From positions 1,922,001 to 1,986,000 of the forward strand of contig CM022377.1 in the NCBI GenBank assembly GCA_011800155.1: DNA of 64,000 nucleotides, read 5' to 3'. Positions 1 through 9,163 of this stretch are shown here, piece after piece (the stretch's first letter is position 1; every line of letters begins with the position of its first letter). The DNA comes from Flammulina velutipes. Lineage: Eukaryota > Basidiomycota > Agaricomycetes > Agaricales > Physalacriaceae. Below the pieces are notes generated by a model. It made no database searches. It was given only the letters and a program-made list of their open reading frames with translations, and was not told the origin of the DNA. A program made the position numbers and the translations under genes.

Positions 1-62
1 CCGCGGACCATAGTGCACATTTGTATGAGAGGCGGCAATGTTAGCCGTTACACCATATCCGA
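1..62 (-). tRNA. tRNA-Glu(CTC), 3' half cut by window edge
   Basis: On the minus strand this begins with the same 37-nt 5' half (acceptor strand, D arm, anticodon stem and CTC anticodon) found in the other copies of this window. The intron occupies about 6-25 (20 nt) after position 37. Only the first bases of the 3' anticodon stem are present before the window ends, so integrity cannot be judged. Confidence 0.75.
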
Positions 63-343
63 GTACAGAGGAATCGGTGTGGCGCATTGTCAGGTAGAAA
101 AGAAAATAAGGAAGGTAGGTTGAATACGCATCGTTCTTCTTTGCACAGATATATCATATTGTGAAGAAACTCAGTACATAGATTGGAATGGGCAAAAGCT
201 CCGTTACGCGCTCGATTTTGTCGAAGAAGGGTTGAGCGCCGAGTGGTGTGTTGGGGTATTGTAATTTGTGTGTAGGCTGTGCGAGTGGTAGTGATAGAAC
301 AATATTAATGAAGAGAAGGAAAACAAGATATAACCCACCTATC

Positions 344-445
344 TTCGGATACGGGGAATCGAACCCCGAGCTGCCGCGTACCGAAGGTACTTAGCCGTCG
401 CTTCATTATGAGAGGCGGCAATGTTAGCCGTTACACCATATCCGA
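344..445 (-). tRNA. tRNA-Glu(CTC) with 30-nt intron
   Basis: Acceptor strands TCGGATA and TATCCGA pair over 7 bp, with A at the discriminator position. The anticodon stem GCCGC/GCGGC encloses CTC, and the T arm carries the B box GGTTCGATTCC. The intron at 379-408 sits one base 3' of the anticodon, the standard eukaryotic position. A T-run lies downstream on the minus strand as a possible Pol III terminator. The intronless copy at 27686-27757 confirms the exon boundaries. Confidence 0.93.
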
Positions 446-568
446 GTCGTCTCAATGGGAATGTGTGGCGCAAAGCTTTGCATTTGATAAGAAAAAGTGT
501 CCAATGGAAAAAGTACGTAGAAAGTGTCCATCCTAACTCTAAATACCACACCCTCATTCTCATTCTCA

Positions 569-1533
569 TCAAACCAACAAAACACCCAACAAAACCGATC
601 CCAACACCGTAACCATCCCCATACCCGTCCTGACAGCGCCATCCGTATCGTCCGCGGTGTTCCCCGTTACGCCTGTCTCCGTCGCAGAGGCGGTGGAGGA
701 GGTGGTGCGTGTGGTGACGAAGCCCGACGCTGTAGAGAACGAGTTAGCCTCCTCCGAGTCCGATGGGAAGGGGAAGAAGGGGGAAGGGGTGTTTATGATG
801 GTCATGGTGGTAGTGATAAGAGGGGGAGGCGTACTAGTTGTAGTGATAACTGGGGGAAGCTCAGAGGTGGTGATAACAACTGGTGGAGGTTCGGAGGTAG
901 TGATAACTGGGGGAGGGGGTGGTTCAGAGGTAGTAACGGGGGGAGGGAGCTCAGTGGTAGTGATAGGTGGGGGAGGGGGAGTAGAAGTAGTAGTGACAGG
1001 AGGGGGCGGGGGAGGAGGCTCACTCGTCGTAGGGGCTTCGGAGGTCGTCTCTGGTGGGGGCGCAGCTGTTGTCGTCTCTGGGGGCGCCTGGGTAGTGGTA
1101 GCGGGTGGAGGCGCTTCGGTGGTCTCGGGGGGCGGCAGTCGTTCTATGGGAGGATGATCATGATCAGCAGGGTCCAATGGATCAACGATCAGGGTATACG
1201 CACGCTGCTCCTCCTTCGGCGGGTTGCTCGTCTTGGGGCGGGCAGTCGCTCGAGCCGGATGAGAAGCTTCCGTCCTGTCGTGGGTTTATATTAGGGAGGG
1301 AGGTGGGGAGGGGGGGAGGGAAGGGATCTTACCATGAAATACGTACAGCTCCCTGCGCCGCCTCTGTAGGTGCATGTGAAGAGCCCTCCACCGTCTGTGG
1401 TCCCGGGGCTGGTGAGTGCTACACCGTCGTCGTCTGCTGTGTTGCATTGGATTGATTGTCCTGACACTGATACCAAGAGGATGGACAGAGACAGGAGAGC
1501 GATGGTTTTGAAGGTGAACTTGAAGCAAGGCAT
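569..1533 (-). CDS. Secreted Thr/Pro-rich protein with GPI-type tail (possible frameshift)
   Basis: Exon 1 starts at 1533 and encodes a clear signal peptide (hydrophobic run ALLSLSILLVSVSG) followed by a Cys-containing mature part ending CTYFM. A good intron (GTAAG donor after 1333, CAG acceptor before 1274) joins it to a stretch reading DGSFSSGSSDCPP. That frame stops near 1186. A different frame downstream carries long Pro/Thr repeats (PPPETTEAPPP type) and a hydrophobic C-terminal tail (VTVLGSVLLGVLLV), typical of GPI-anchored wall proteins. The two parts fit if one base is gained or lost in the C-rich run near 1235-1243. It is probably a cell-wall or cell-surface protein. The signal, repeats and tail are directly visible; the junction is unresolved and could be a sequencing error, a real frameshift, or an unusual donor (AC|GTATTT). 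Function is unknown. Confidence 0.65.
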
Positions 1534-1908
1534 TATTGCGACCAGCGGGAGAGAGAGCGAACGAAGGGAATAAAAGAGTGCAAGGCCGACCAGGACCAGT
1601 GAGCGAATGGAAAGAAAGTGAAGGAAAGAGAGGGAGGGGGGAAGAAGAAGAAAGTGGAGAAGAGAATATAAAAAGCAAATACGTTACATACGTGCCTTGG
1701 AAGGAAGGTGATCATCAGTTCTGTGGAATTCTTCGGTTGGTAGGTGAGCTGCGCTGGTCGTCAATGCCCCACGCGCGTGTGCATGGCAGATTGTTCCAAA
1801 CCTGCGGATCGCAATTGAGATTCAAGTTTGAGAATGACAAGCGCCACACTATGAAACAAGATGTATCAATCGATATACACACAATACTAGTACCGTTACA
1901 TTAGGATC

Positions 1909-2721
1909 TTACCGCCCCTCGGACGCATCGACCGCATCCAGCAGCTCATCCACCAACTCCTCCTTAACAGACCCCTCCTCCTCCTCCTCCTCCTTAACAT
2001 CCACCCCACCCCCCTCACTCCCCGCCAACTCATCCTCCTCCCTCCCCCCTCCTCCCCCTCCAACAACACCCCCCGCAGCCCTAACCAACAAATCCTCCAA
2101 CGCCTCCGGCTCCCCCTCCCCCTCCCCCTCCTCACTAACAACCTCCCTCAAATTATTCCTAGCCAACTGCGGCACGATCGGCTTAGCCGTCGCGCGCCTC
2201 TCCACCCTCTTGATCTTCTTCCTGCACCGATCACACACCGTCCCCGGGCCTAGAGCCCCAGGACCCCACTTTTCGACGCATTTCCCGTCTTTGTAGCGCC
2301 CGGGTTGGCCGCAGGTGCGGCAGATGCGTTGGTTGAGGTCGTTCGTCGGGGGGTAGGGGGTGGAGACGGAGACGGAGAGGGCGCGGTGCGGAGGGGTGGG
2401 TTTCTTGGAGGGGGGTGAGGGGTCTGGGAGGTCGGTGCGCTGGGGAGGTGTTAGTATGGGCGGGATAAGGAATAGGGCGGGACGTACAGCTCTCTTCAAA
2501 CTATTCCCATTCGTATTCGTCGTATGTATAGGCGGTAGAGCAGGCGTCGTCTCCACAGCCCCAAGGAGCCTAACGACCCGCCCGCGCACCTCATCCAGCG
2601 CCGCCAGACACGCGCGGAGCTCATCCTGCGGCGCGCGCCTCCTCAGCTCTTCGATCTCGCGGTAGCTCTCGCTGAGGAGCGCCGCGAGTTGCGCGTTGGA
2701 GTGTGTATTGTGGTGATTCAT
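1909..2721 (-). CDS. GATA-like zinc-finger protein
   Basis: The start at 2721 (MNHHNTHSNAQ) is followed by a predicted helical N-terminus rich in Glu, Arg and Leu (about residues 8-55). A 48-nt intron with a GTACGT donor, CTAAC branch site and CCAG acceptor follows SLKRA; because 48 is divisible by three the frame also reads through it. The core holds a Cys4 finger: C-x2-C, then 25 residues including GRYKDGKCVEKWGPG, then C-x2-C, followed by KKIKRVERR. This resembles a GATA-type finger with a long loop. The C-terminus is acidic and low in complexity (Glu/Gly/Val runs). A nuclear DNA-binding or regulatory role is inferred from the finger and basic tail; targets are unknown. The coding strand of the C-terminus is strongly pyrimidine-biased (CCTCCT runs on the plus strand). 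Confidence 0.75.
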   Translation of the reverse strand: MNHHNTHSNAQLAALLSESYREIEELRRRAPQDELRACLAALDEVRGRVVRLLGAVETTPALPPIHTTNTNGNSLKRAVRPALFLIPPILTPPQRTDLPDPSPPSKKPTPPHRALSVSVSTPYPPTNDLNQRICRTCGQPGRYKDGKCVEKWGPGALGPGTVCDRCRKKIKRVERRATAKPIVPQLARNNLREVVSEEGEGEGEPEALEDLLVRAAGGVVGGGGGGREEDELAGSEGGGVDVKEEEEEEGSVKEELVDELLDAVDASEGR

Positions 2722-2869
2722 GGTGGTGGGCGGAGGTCAACCCCGGTTCGTTGTCATGACGTGTTCCACAGCGCCCGTTTCTCCGCCGCCGGCGCCGAGT
2801 CCCGAGACCCGCGCCCAAACTGGGGGGTCCTATGTAGATGATGAGGGTATAATGTCATACATAGGCATG

Positions 2870-2962
2870 TCGGATATGGTGTAACGGCTAACATTGCCGC
2901 CTCTCATGATGCCACAATGGATGACTTCGCGGCAGCTCGGGGTTCGATTCCCCGTATCCGAA
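2870..2962 (+). tRNA. tRNA-Glu(CTC) with 21-nt intron
   Basis: Same exon sequence as the copy at 344-445, including the acceptor pair, CTC anticodon, B box and A73. The intron lies at 2907-2927 and shares no obvious sequence with the introns of the other copies. Confidence 0.93.
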
Positions 2963-3135
2963 TGAAGGATGTGTGCGCGCATTAACATTGCTTTTAGTGT
3001 AAGTATGTAACGGGTTTTTTTTCAAGCAAGTTCTATTCTGATTCCCCATATACATAACGATAGGTTGGGCCTCCCGTATCCGAACGTGTATTTCGGACCG
3101 GGGTACGACCGCTCTCTTTCTTTCTATTAACTACG

Positions 3136-3636
3136 ATGAGGCTTTGGATTATTCCGTTCCTCTGTGCGCTCTGTGCGTCCGCATCGACGTCAAACCTGAC
3201 ATGCACGCCATTCGGGGCGTGCGAGGCGTGTCCCAGCGCCGCTGTGCGTTTTCTCCTCCCTTCCACAGCGACCATCCGTCCTAACGAACGTTTAGGCAAA
3301 CCAACCATTCTGCCAGCCATTCGGGAATCGACAGCTCATGCACTGTAATGTCACCACCACCAACGGAGAAGGTGGAGGAGAGGAAGGAGGGGAGGGTGAA
3401 AGCCTAGCATGGCGCCCGTGTGGGCGGTCCCCGCGCAAAGAGACGCGTGATTATTGGGAGTTTGTGGGGTTCCTCGGGGGGTGTGCGGTGCGTCCTTTCC
3501 TTTCCTTACTCTCGTCGAGTATCGGCTGATGGTGTTCGTGGGGTAGATAGCGAGCGGAGTGGTGCTAGGCATCCGGGAGCGCAGAGGACGGCGGGGCCGC
3601 GTGCGTGCGCTTAGGGCGCGAATCTGGGGACGGTAG
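3136..3636 (+). CDS. Small JTB-like cysteine-rich membrane protein
   Basis: Three exons join in phase: 3136-3243, 3296-3487 and 3547-3636, giving about 129 residues. The product has a signal peptide (MRLWIIPFLCALCASAS), a Cys-rich luminal part (CTPFGACEACP, then PFCQPFGNRQLMHC), a Gly/Glu-rich linker, the element RPCGRSPRKETRDYWEFVG, one transmembrane helix (FLGGCAIASGVVLGI) and a very basic cytoplasmic tail (RERRGRRGRVR). The order (paired Cys motifs, a C-x-R...E...W-E-F segment, one helix and a basic tail) matches the JTB (jumping translocation breakpoint) family of small type I membrane proteins, although the similarity is limited. Both introns have GTGCGT donors. No single reading frame spans the gene, so ORF-based annotation would miss it. 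Confidence 0.72.
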
Positions 3637-3738
3637 AGACTCGGAGAAACGGCGATATGTTGGAAATAAAGTGTCAGTGTTGGAAATGATACGGCTATGA
3701 ACGCCTATTCATCCGGACCGCCTTCTCTTCCTTCTGTC

Positions 3739-4689
3739 ATGTCGTCCAACCGCACAGACGTCCACATCCACATCTGCGTACCCTCCTTCCACTCCCCCTC
3801 GTCCCCTCCTCTGTCCACCCCCGCCTCGGCGCATACAGCCCTCGATGCGCTACACCTCACGCAGGGCGTCCTGAGCTGCTGCGTCCCGGGCCCCGCGTCA
3901 CTCTCCCAAGCCCAAAAATGCAACGACGAGAACCTCGGGTTCCTCACCGCCCACAACACCTCCTCCCCCTCTTCCTCATCCAAGCTGCGCATGTGGGCGA
4001 GCACCCCACCATGGAGCGACGTCCCCGGTACACTCTCCGTCCTCCAATGGGCGCACACGCACAAGGCGGAGGGCGTAGTGGGAGTGGTGGTGATGTCCCA
4101 CGGCCTGGGGGAGCCGCTGTACGCCCCGGTGTGGGAGGCGCTCCATCAGGGCGGGATGGTCCTTTTTGTGCATCCCACCTTCCCTCTCGACCCCGGCGGA
4201 GCGTTGATAGCGGATACGCTCCCCCCGTTCATCGCTGACTTTCCCATCCAGACTACGCGTGCCATGTTGGATCTGGCGGTGCGCGGGGTGTTGTGGAGGT
4301 ATGACCGTGTGCGGGTCGTCGTTCCCCATGCGGGGGGTGCGATTCCTGTGTTGGCGGATAAGGTTGTTGCTTCGTTGGGTGCTGCGGGGAGTGGGTTGGG
4401 GAGTGCGCTTCTCTCTCCTGGAGATGCGGTGTTTGGGGCACGGGAGGTGTTGGAGAGTCTGAAGGGGCTGTATTTTGATGTGGCGCTTTCTACTGGGAGG
4501 CCTGCGCTCCTTGCGCTCTTGGAGTTTGCGGGTCGGGAACATGTCTTGTGGGGTTCGGATTGTACGCTTTGTACGCCGACGGGCGTTAGTGAGGGGATGA
4601 TGCACCAGTTGGAGGCGTTTTTGAACGAGGGGGACGAGGAGCTCAGGGAGCTTGTTTGGTGGAGGAATGCGGACCGTTTGTTCCAGTAA
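3739..4689 (+). CDS. Amidohydrolase-2-type metal-dependent hydrolase
   Basis: Single-exon gene of about 316 residues if it starts at MSSNRTDVHIH (an in-frame Met also lies at 3697). Family hallmarks are the N-terminal DVHIH (the two metal-binding His), a central VVVPHAGGAIPVLADKV (equivalent to the H-x-GG-x-P motif) and a C-terminal VLWGSDCTLCTP (the GSD motif with the catalytic or metal Asp). Amidohydrolase-2 proteins hydrolyse or decarboxylate small aromatic or lactone substrates; the substrate here cannot be told. The gene is GC-rich early and then strongly G/T-biased, with no introns. It lies between the JTB-like gene and a tRNA-Glu. Confidence 0.8.
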   Translation: MSSNRTDVHIHICVPSFHSPSSPPLSTPASAHTALDALHLTQGVLSCCVPGPASLSQAQKCNDENLGFLTAHNTSSPSSSSKLRMWASTPPWSDVPGTLSVLQWAHTHKAEGVVGVVVMSHGLGEPLYAPVWEALHQGGMVLFVHPTFPLDPGGALIADTLPPFIADFPIQTTRAMLDLAVRGVLWRYDRVRVVVPHAGGAIPVLADKVVASLGAAGSGLGSALLSPGDAVFGAREVLESLKGLYFDVALSTGRPALLALLEFAGREHVLWGSDCTLCTPTGVSEGMMHQLEAFLNEGDEELRELVWWRNADRLFQ

Positions 4690-4832
4690 CATATTGTCGT
4701 TACCCAATGTTGAATGCTAGGTTTCTGCTCTAGGAGTTTGTTTGGTGAAGGAGTGCTTGTAGTGTCATTGAATGCTATGACATGTCGATATCCATCCTTT
4801 CGAAAAAGATTACCTCTTGTTTGTCTCCTTAC

Positions 4833-4919
4833 TTCGGATACGGGGAATCGAACCCCGAGCTGCCGCGTATCAACGTTCGGAATGAGAGGCGGCAATGTTA
4901 GCCGTTACACCATATCCGA
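4833..4919 (-). tRNA. tRNA-Glu(CTC) with 15-nt intron
   Basis: Full-length copy with intact acceptor, anticodon and T arms. The intron at 4868-4882 is the shortest in the set. TTTTT follows on the minus strand about 20 nt downstream. The 5' flank (4948-4991) is almost identical to the flank of the degenerate copy at 5197-5275, showing that the unit was duplicated locally. Confidence 0.92.
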
Positions 4920-5056
4920 CTGATCTTTGTCCTTTCTACTGTAATACTAGCAAATCGAGATGATATTGATGGCCCTTCATCCGTAGAAAGGAGATGCGGC
5001 GCGGAGAACGCAGCAGCAATAAAATACGGGTTGACACAGTACAAGCGTGGAGTCAT

Positions 5057-5123
5057 TTCGGATACGGGGAATCGCACCCCGTGGAATGAGAGGCGGCAAT
5101 GTTAGCTGTTACACCATATCCGA
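5057..5123 (-). pseudogene. tRNA-Glu pseudogene, anticodon 3' stem deleted
   Basis: The 5' half is present with one D-arm change, and the acceptor is intact. The 3' anticodon stem (GCGGCAGC) is missing and the T loop is altered, so it cannot fold as a tRNA. Its upstream flank matches that of the copy at 5598-5691. Confidence 0.85.
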
Positions 5124-5196
5124 ATGGACAGCGTGGCGTAATTCATGTGGTGCTCAAGACTCGTTACCAAAAAACAGGTCAATAGACCTAAGATAC

Positions 5197-5275
5197 TTCA
5201 GATACAGGGAATCGAACCCCAAGCTGCCGCGGATACTGAGGGAGGCGGCGACGCTGTCCGTTACACCATATCTGA
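5197..5275 (-). tRNA. Diverged tRNA-Glu relative with anticodon CCC (possible pseudogene)
   Basis: Acceptor strands TCAGATA and TATCTGA differ from the family at one position on each side and still pair, a compensatory change. The anticodon stem GCCGC/GCGGC is kept, but the loop reads CTCCCT, giving CCC (Gly) instead of CTC, followed by a 7-8 nt insertion where the intron lies in the others. The T stem has weakened to wobble pairs. A T6 run follows downstream. Either a decaying copy or a tRNA with a changed anticodon. Confidence 0.6.
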
Positions 5276-5597
5276 CTCTCTATCTTAGCAAATCGAGGCA
5301 ATATTGATGTCCCTTCATCCGTAGAAAGGTAGTGTTGATCCATTATACGGTACGAGGGTAGCTTCTCGTTAACACATCCAAGCATGATACAATTGAGATG
5401 ATGCCTCATATCCACCTAAAAGATAAAGAAGAAGATTATCTCAAAGTTACAGCATGTAAATTCCGTGGAATCGACCAATGCTCGACGTGGCTGGCAAATA
5501 CCATGTTCACAACAGCTGCGCCGAGACACGCGACGAAAACAAAAGACGCAGTCACTGGAGATTCGTACAAAACAAAACCATGTCATAAAGTGTATAG

Positions 5598-5691
5598 TTC
5601 GGATACGGGGAATCGAACCCCGAGCTGCCGCGAGGAGCATTCAGAATGACTTCATGAGAGGCGGCAATGTTGGCCGTTACACCATATCCGA
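5598..5691 (-). tRNA. tRNA-Glu(CTC) with 22-nt intron
   Basis: Full-length copy. The intron lies at 5633-5654. It has one D-loop variant (GGCCAA rather than GGCTAA), shared with the intronless copy at 27686-27757. Confidence 0.92.
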
Positions 5692-5799
5692 ATGGACAGT
5701 GTGGCGTATGCATACACTTGGTTCCGATCCTTAATACAAGTAGAACTGATTCATTCACCACATGTAACAATAAAATATTGTTCTCTACAGAGCGTGCAC

Positions 5800-5862
5800 T
5801 CCGGACATGGGGAATGGAACCCCAAACTTCACTGGCGAGGTTGGCCGTTACACCATATCCGA
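5800..5862 (-). pseudogene. Truncated tRNA-Glu pseudogene
   Basis: The 5' acceptor and D arm match the family. The anticodon arm is rearranged and the T loop has lost its conserved TTCGA. The 3' acceptor is imperfect. About 63 nt long. Confidence 0.75.
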
Positions 5863-5967
5863 CTCAGATTTCGAGTACTAGTAGGGGTGGTGTTTAATAC
5901 AAGTGACTAGTAAATACAGAGAGCGTCTAAGTATACAAATGTCCCAAAGGGATGAGAGCCCCGCCAC

Positions 5968-6618
5968 TCAAACGGGCACGGATTTGGTCTGGGTGAATAC
6001 CACGGCGGGTTTGGCAGTGGCTGATGCTGACGCAACCGACGTCGAAGAGGCTGTTGCTGCTACTCCCGTCGAAGAAGCCGCCACAACCCTCGTCGAAGAG
6101 GCTGCTATAACTCCCGTTGACGATGACACTACTCCCGTCGAGGTAGATACCGCAACTCCCGTCGAAGAAGAAGTCACCGCTCCCGACGCCGACGCGAGGA
6201 CGATGCCTGAGCATGAATCAGGGATGGACGTCGCGACGAGCATGGTCGTGGTCACCGTTGCGGTGACGGTTACTGTAGCGGGGGCTCCCGATGTCACTGG
6301 CGCTGATACGATGGTGGACGTTCCGGACGCTGGAGCGAGGGTGGAGGTTTCCGATACTGGCACGAGCGTAGAGGACGCTGACGCGACCGTGGACGCTCCC
6401 GACACGATGGTAGACGTTCCAGATACTGATGACGTTCCCGACGCCAATGTGGACGTTCCCGAAACTGACGCAGTAGATACCGACGCCAATGTGGACGTAG
6501 CGGGCGTACCGGCAGTCGTGAACTGCAGCTGCCTCCGATCCACATCGAGTGGCACGGCGTTAACCAGAGCTGCAAAGAGCGTCACGGCGAGAGTGAATGT
6601 GAATCTGAATGCGTGCAT
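5968..6618 (-). CDS. Secreted Ser/Thr/Ala/Val-rich cell-surface protein
   Basis: Intronless gene of about 216 residues. I chose the Met at 6618 (MHAFRFTFTLAVTLFAALVNA) because it gives an ideal signal peptide; an upstream in-frame Met would put 11 residues in front of it. The mature protein starts with VPLDVDRRQLQ, containing a Lys/Arg-type processing-like site, and continues as imperfect repeats of the STG-V/TSTL type, with a short PDSC segment in the middle and a C-terminus ending FTQTKSVPV. There is no GPI-like hydrophobic tail. It is expected to be heavily O-glycosylated and secreted or wall-bound. A TATATATA box lies at about 6733-6740 upstream. It resembles the protein at 569-1533 in style but not in detail. 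Confidence 0.72.
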   Translation of the reverse strand: MHAFRFTFTLAVTLFAALVNAVPLDVDRRQLQFTTAGTPATSTLASVSTASVSGTSTLASGTSSVSGTSTIVSGASTVASASSTLVPVSETSTLAPASGTSTIVSAPVTSGAPATVTVTATVTTTMLVATSIPDSCSGIVLASASGAVTSSSTGVAVSTSTGVVSSSTGVIAASSTRVVAASSTGVAATASSTSVASASATAKPAVVFTQTKSVPV

Positions 6619-6894
6619 CGTTGAAAATAAGTGGATGAAAAATGGGAGCACCGGGCTCGAAGTCTGAAAGTAAAGGCGATGGAAGAAGGACGGGGACGGG
6701 GACGGTTACTCACCCCACCTCCTCCACGCACGTATATATACCTGCATTCCCAATTGTCAATCGTCTATTGTCCTATTCACGAACAAGGACGGAGCCAAGC
6801 CGAAGGTGGAACAATGGGGGGTGTACAAACAAAGTGCCAAATAAAGTAAAATGTGGCGCACGGTTTTTTATTACATTTGAATAATGAATGGAAT

Positions 6895-7697
6895 CTACTG
6901 CCTGACGCGAATGACCTTCTTCTTCTGCTTGGCTCCTGCTGGCGCTATAGCTGCGGCTGGAGGAGCCTGGGCAGCTTGCTCTTGCTCCGCGGTTATACCC
7001 GCCAGGACCGTATCGATGAGTATCCCGGATTCGAGTGCGGGTGAGTAAGGCGATATGCGCGATGGGTCTCTGAGGCTTTTCGTACGGGAGTGGGGTTGTT
7101 TTCCTTTGCTTTTTGCTGTGGGCGGGGTTGGGGATGGGGTTGGGGATGGGGTGGTGTTGGGGGTGGGGGAAGAGGAGGGCTTGGGCTTGGGGATGGGGAT
7201 CGACTCGGGTTTGGTACGTTGGATGTAGAGGGCTATCATCTCCATTAGGTGTTTCTCTATCCGAATCGGCATGAGTAGAAAGAAAGAAGGAAGGAAGGAG
7301 GAAAGGACGCACTGGAGGTGACAGCGGGGTTGACGAGCCTGCGCGTTTCGGGGTCTCTCCATCGGATACGCACGCGTCCTGGGTTTTCCCAGTCGCGGGG
7401 GTGGGATTTTGTGACTTCGTGGAGGGTGGGGAGGCCGAGGCGGGAGGCGGCGTCTGCGATGTCTTTGGAGAGGGGGGAGAGGAGGGATTTGGGGAGGGGG
7501 AGGCGGCGGGCTGTGGGGGTGTAGGGGCGGGAGGCGTCTAGGTGTAGGGGGTAGATTATGGACCAGGATGCGTAGGGCGTTGGGTCGGTTATTGTTTGGG
7601 GTTGGGCGGAGGCGGAGGGGAAGGGGGAGGAGGAGGGGAAGGAGGGAAGGGGGAGGTCGGTGTCGTCGTCGAATACGTCTTCGATTTGGGTGGACAT
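6895..7697 (-). CDS. SEC65: Signal recognition particle subunit SRP19 (Sec65)
   Basis: The N-terminal region MSTQIEDVFDDD leads into IIYPLHLDASRPYTPTARR, then LPLPKSLLSPLSKDIADA, RLGLPTLHEVTKSHPRDW and ENPGRVRIRW. This is the SRP19 RNA-binding fold, which clamps helices 6 and 8 of SRP RNA before SRP54 joins. One intron (GTGCGT donor after NPAVTS, TAG acceptor near 7259) leads to KKHLMEMIALYIQRTKP, then a Pro/Ser-rich linker and the basic C-terminal KQKKKVIRVRQ typical of the family. Length is about 250 residues; the extra length over human SRP19 is the N-terminal extension and disordered linker seen in fungal Sec65. It acts in cotranslational ER targeting. Confidence 0.92.
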
Positions 7698-7789
7698 TGT
7701 GGTTTGGGATCAAGAGTGATCTTGTGGGCTGGATTTGGAGGTGGAGGAGATGGCCAAGGTCTGAGGTGATGATGAATGTTTGAGATCAA

Positions 7790-7884
7790 TCGGATATGGT
7801 GTAACGGCTAACATTGCCGCCTCTCACATATGACTACACGAAGTTATTTCGCGGCAGCTCGGGGTTCGATTCCCCGTATCCGAA
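7790..7884 (+). tRNA. tRNA-Glu(CTC) with 23-nt intron
   Basis: Full-length copy with intact arms and A73. The intron lies at 7827-7849. It stands divergent from SRP19. Confidence 0.93.
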
Positions 7885-7924
7885 TTTAGGGTACATAACC
7901 AATTTGTTAATTCATAGCGTAGTT

Positions 7925-8020
7925 TTTGAGTAGGTGTAACGGCCAGAATTGCTGCACCTCATCACGCACATACTTAGAGTATGCCCCAGCCCGGGGTGTG
8001 CTCCTTTCGACTCATACCTT
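7925..8020 (+). pseudogene. tRNA-like remnant
   Basis: GGTGTAACGGCC and a TGCTGC...CTCAT segment recall the D arm and anticodon arm of the neighbouring tRNA-Glu, and TGAGT/ACTCA can pair as a short acceptor. The T arm is not convincing. Probably a decayed tRNA copy. Confidence 0.4.
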
Positions 8021-8323
8021 GACCGAGTAGATTTTGTGTTTTTCCAACGCTTGATCAAAGTTATCGTGACTACACAGTAATCCGCTCGATGGGATTCATT
8101 CGAGCAGAGCGCAATGAAGTACGATGTACCACCAATTCTTCCTTTTCACATCTGACTCGGTATCCCCTTCTCGCAACTGGGCGCCATATTCCGTCGATGC
8201 CAAACCATAGGCCTGCCCCAATACTTCGAGTTCCGATTCCTAGCCAGCGACACCAGCACATGCCCATCCATGATGGTCTTAAGTTATTCGCATCCACATC
8301 CACCACTGGGCGACACAAATGTA

Positions 8324-9163
8324 TTATCTCTCCTGCGTAGGCAACACATCCGGACAATAATAAACCATAGGCCTCCCACAATACTTCCACTTATCCCTCT
8401 CCTCCCCCAGCCACGATTTTTGCACCAGCCCATACCCATCCCGACTCGCGTTCGCCAGGTCCCTGAACATTCCCTCGTTGAGCTTTTCGGGGAAGGGGAT
8501 GAGCCTGGTGGCGAAGCGCATGGTTCGGTGGAGGAGGAGGCAGGGGTGGAGTCGGGAGTGGATGGTTTGGGGAGCGAGGGGACGGGGGTCGATGCCTTTG
8601 ATGTAGAGTGTCCGCGCGTCTGGGTGGAAGACGGGAGGGAGGAGTGTGTAGGTGTATTCTGTGAATGGTAGGACCTGCCCCCATTTGCATTAGTAGGAAG
8701 TACGTGCAATATGATATGTATCTGTGCACATACCTCGAAAAAAGGAATACGCTCCCCCACGGGACAGTGATAATTATACTTGAGGAGCTTCCCAATCTCA
8801 TCAAGGACGTGTCTCTCTGGGAGGAGCGCCATTTTGCTGTACATGATGTGATCCGCGACGTCTTCGTTCACTACACTCCTCGTTATTATCAACGGGGAGT
8901 GGAAGAAGAAGAAGAAGAAGGGAACGTACTATTCTCCCAAATAATTCCAGAATCCTCATGTTCGCGAGATAGGAGGGTGAGGAGCCACCCGCGTTCGACG
9001 CCGAGGCCGTATTCCACTGCATCTAGAGACTTGTATTTTTAGGTGAGTGAGGAAGAGGAAGAGGAAGAGTAGGAGGGGTACAGACATCTCGTTTGTTGAT
9101 CACGCAATGAGGCTCAGTTGTCCCGAAATTGGGGGTGAAGAACACATCTGCGAGTGTTAACAT
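8324..9163 (-). CDS. Unknown family, paralog 0 (inverted copy)
   Basis: Start at 9163 (MLTLADVFFTPNFGTTEPHC). Four exons follow the same plan as the plus-strand copies: exon 1 through EPHCVIN, exon 2 AVEYGLGVERGWLL...IIWEN, exon 3 VNEDVADHIMYSKMALLPE...GERIPFFE, exon 4 EYTYTLLPPV to the stop at 8324. The C-terminal motif is present as GYGLVQKSWLGEE and VYYCPDVLP, and it lacks the long Lys-rich tail of the others. This is the most diverged member. A GAAGAAG simple repeat lies in its second intron (about 8903-8921). No catalytic motif is recognised. Confidence 0.75.

Noticed and set aside
524..1294. Long plus-strand Gly/Arg-rich frame
   Set aside because: It is the antisense of the Thr/Pro-rich repeats on the minus strand; GGT/GGA runs mirror ACC/CCT codons and it has no signal peptide or other support.
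3976..4895. Minus-strand frames of about 245 codons opposite the amidohydrolase
   Set aside because: They are shadows of a gene with clear metal-binding motifs on the plus strand and contain no domain of their own.
5903..6667. Plus-strand Asp/Val/Thr-rich frame of 254 codons
   Set aside because: It is antisense to the secreted Ser/Thr-rich gene, which has a proper signal peptide and upstream TATA box.
1..8000. Dispersed tRNA-derived units as a SINE family
   Set aside because: The copies lack a shared non-tRNA body and poly-A-type tail and are mostly full tRNA genes with Pol III terminators; local duplication explains them better.
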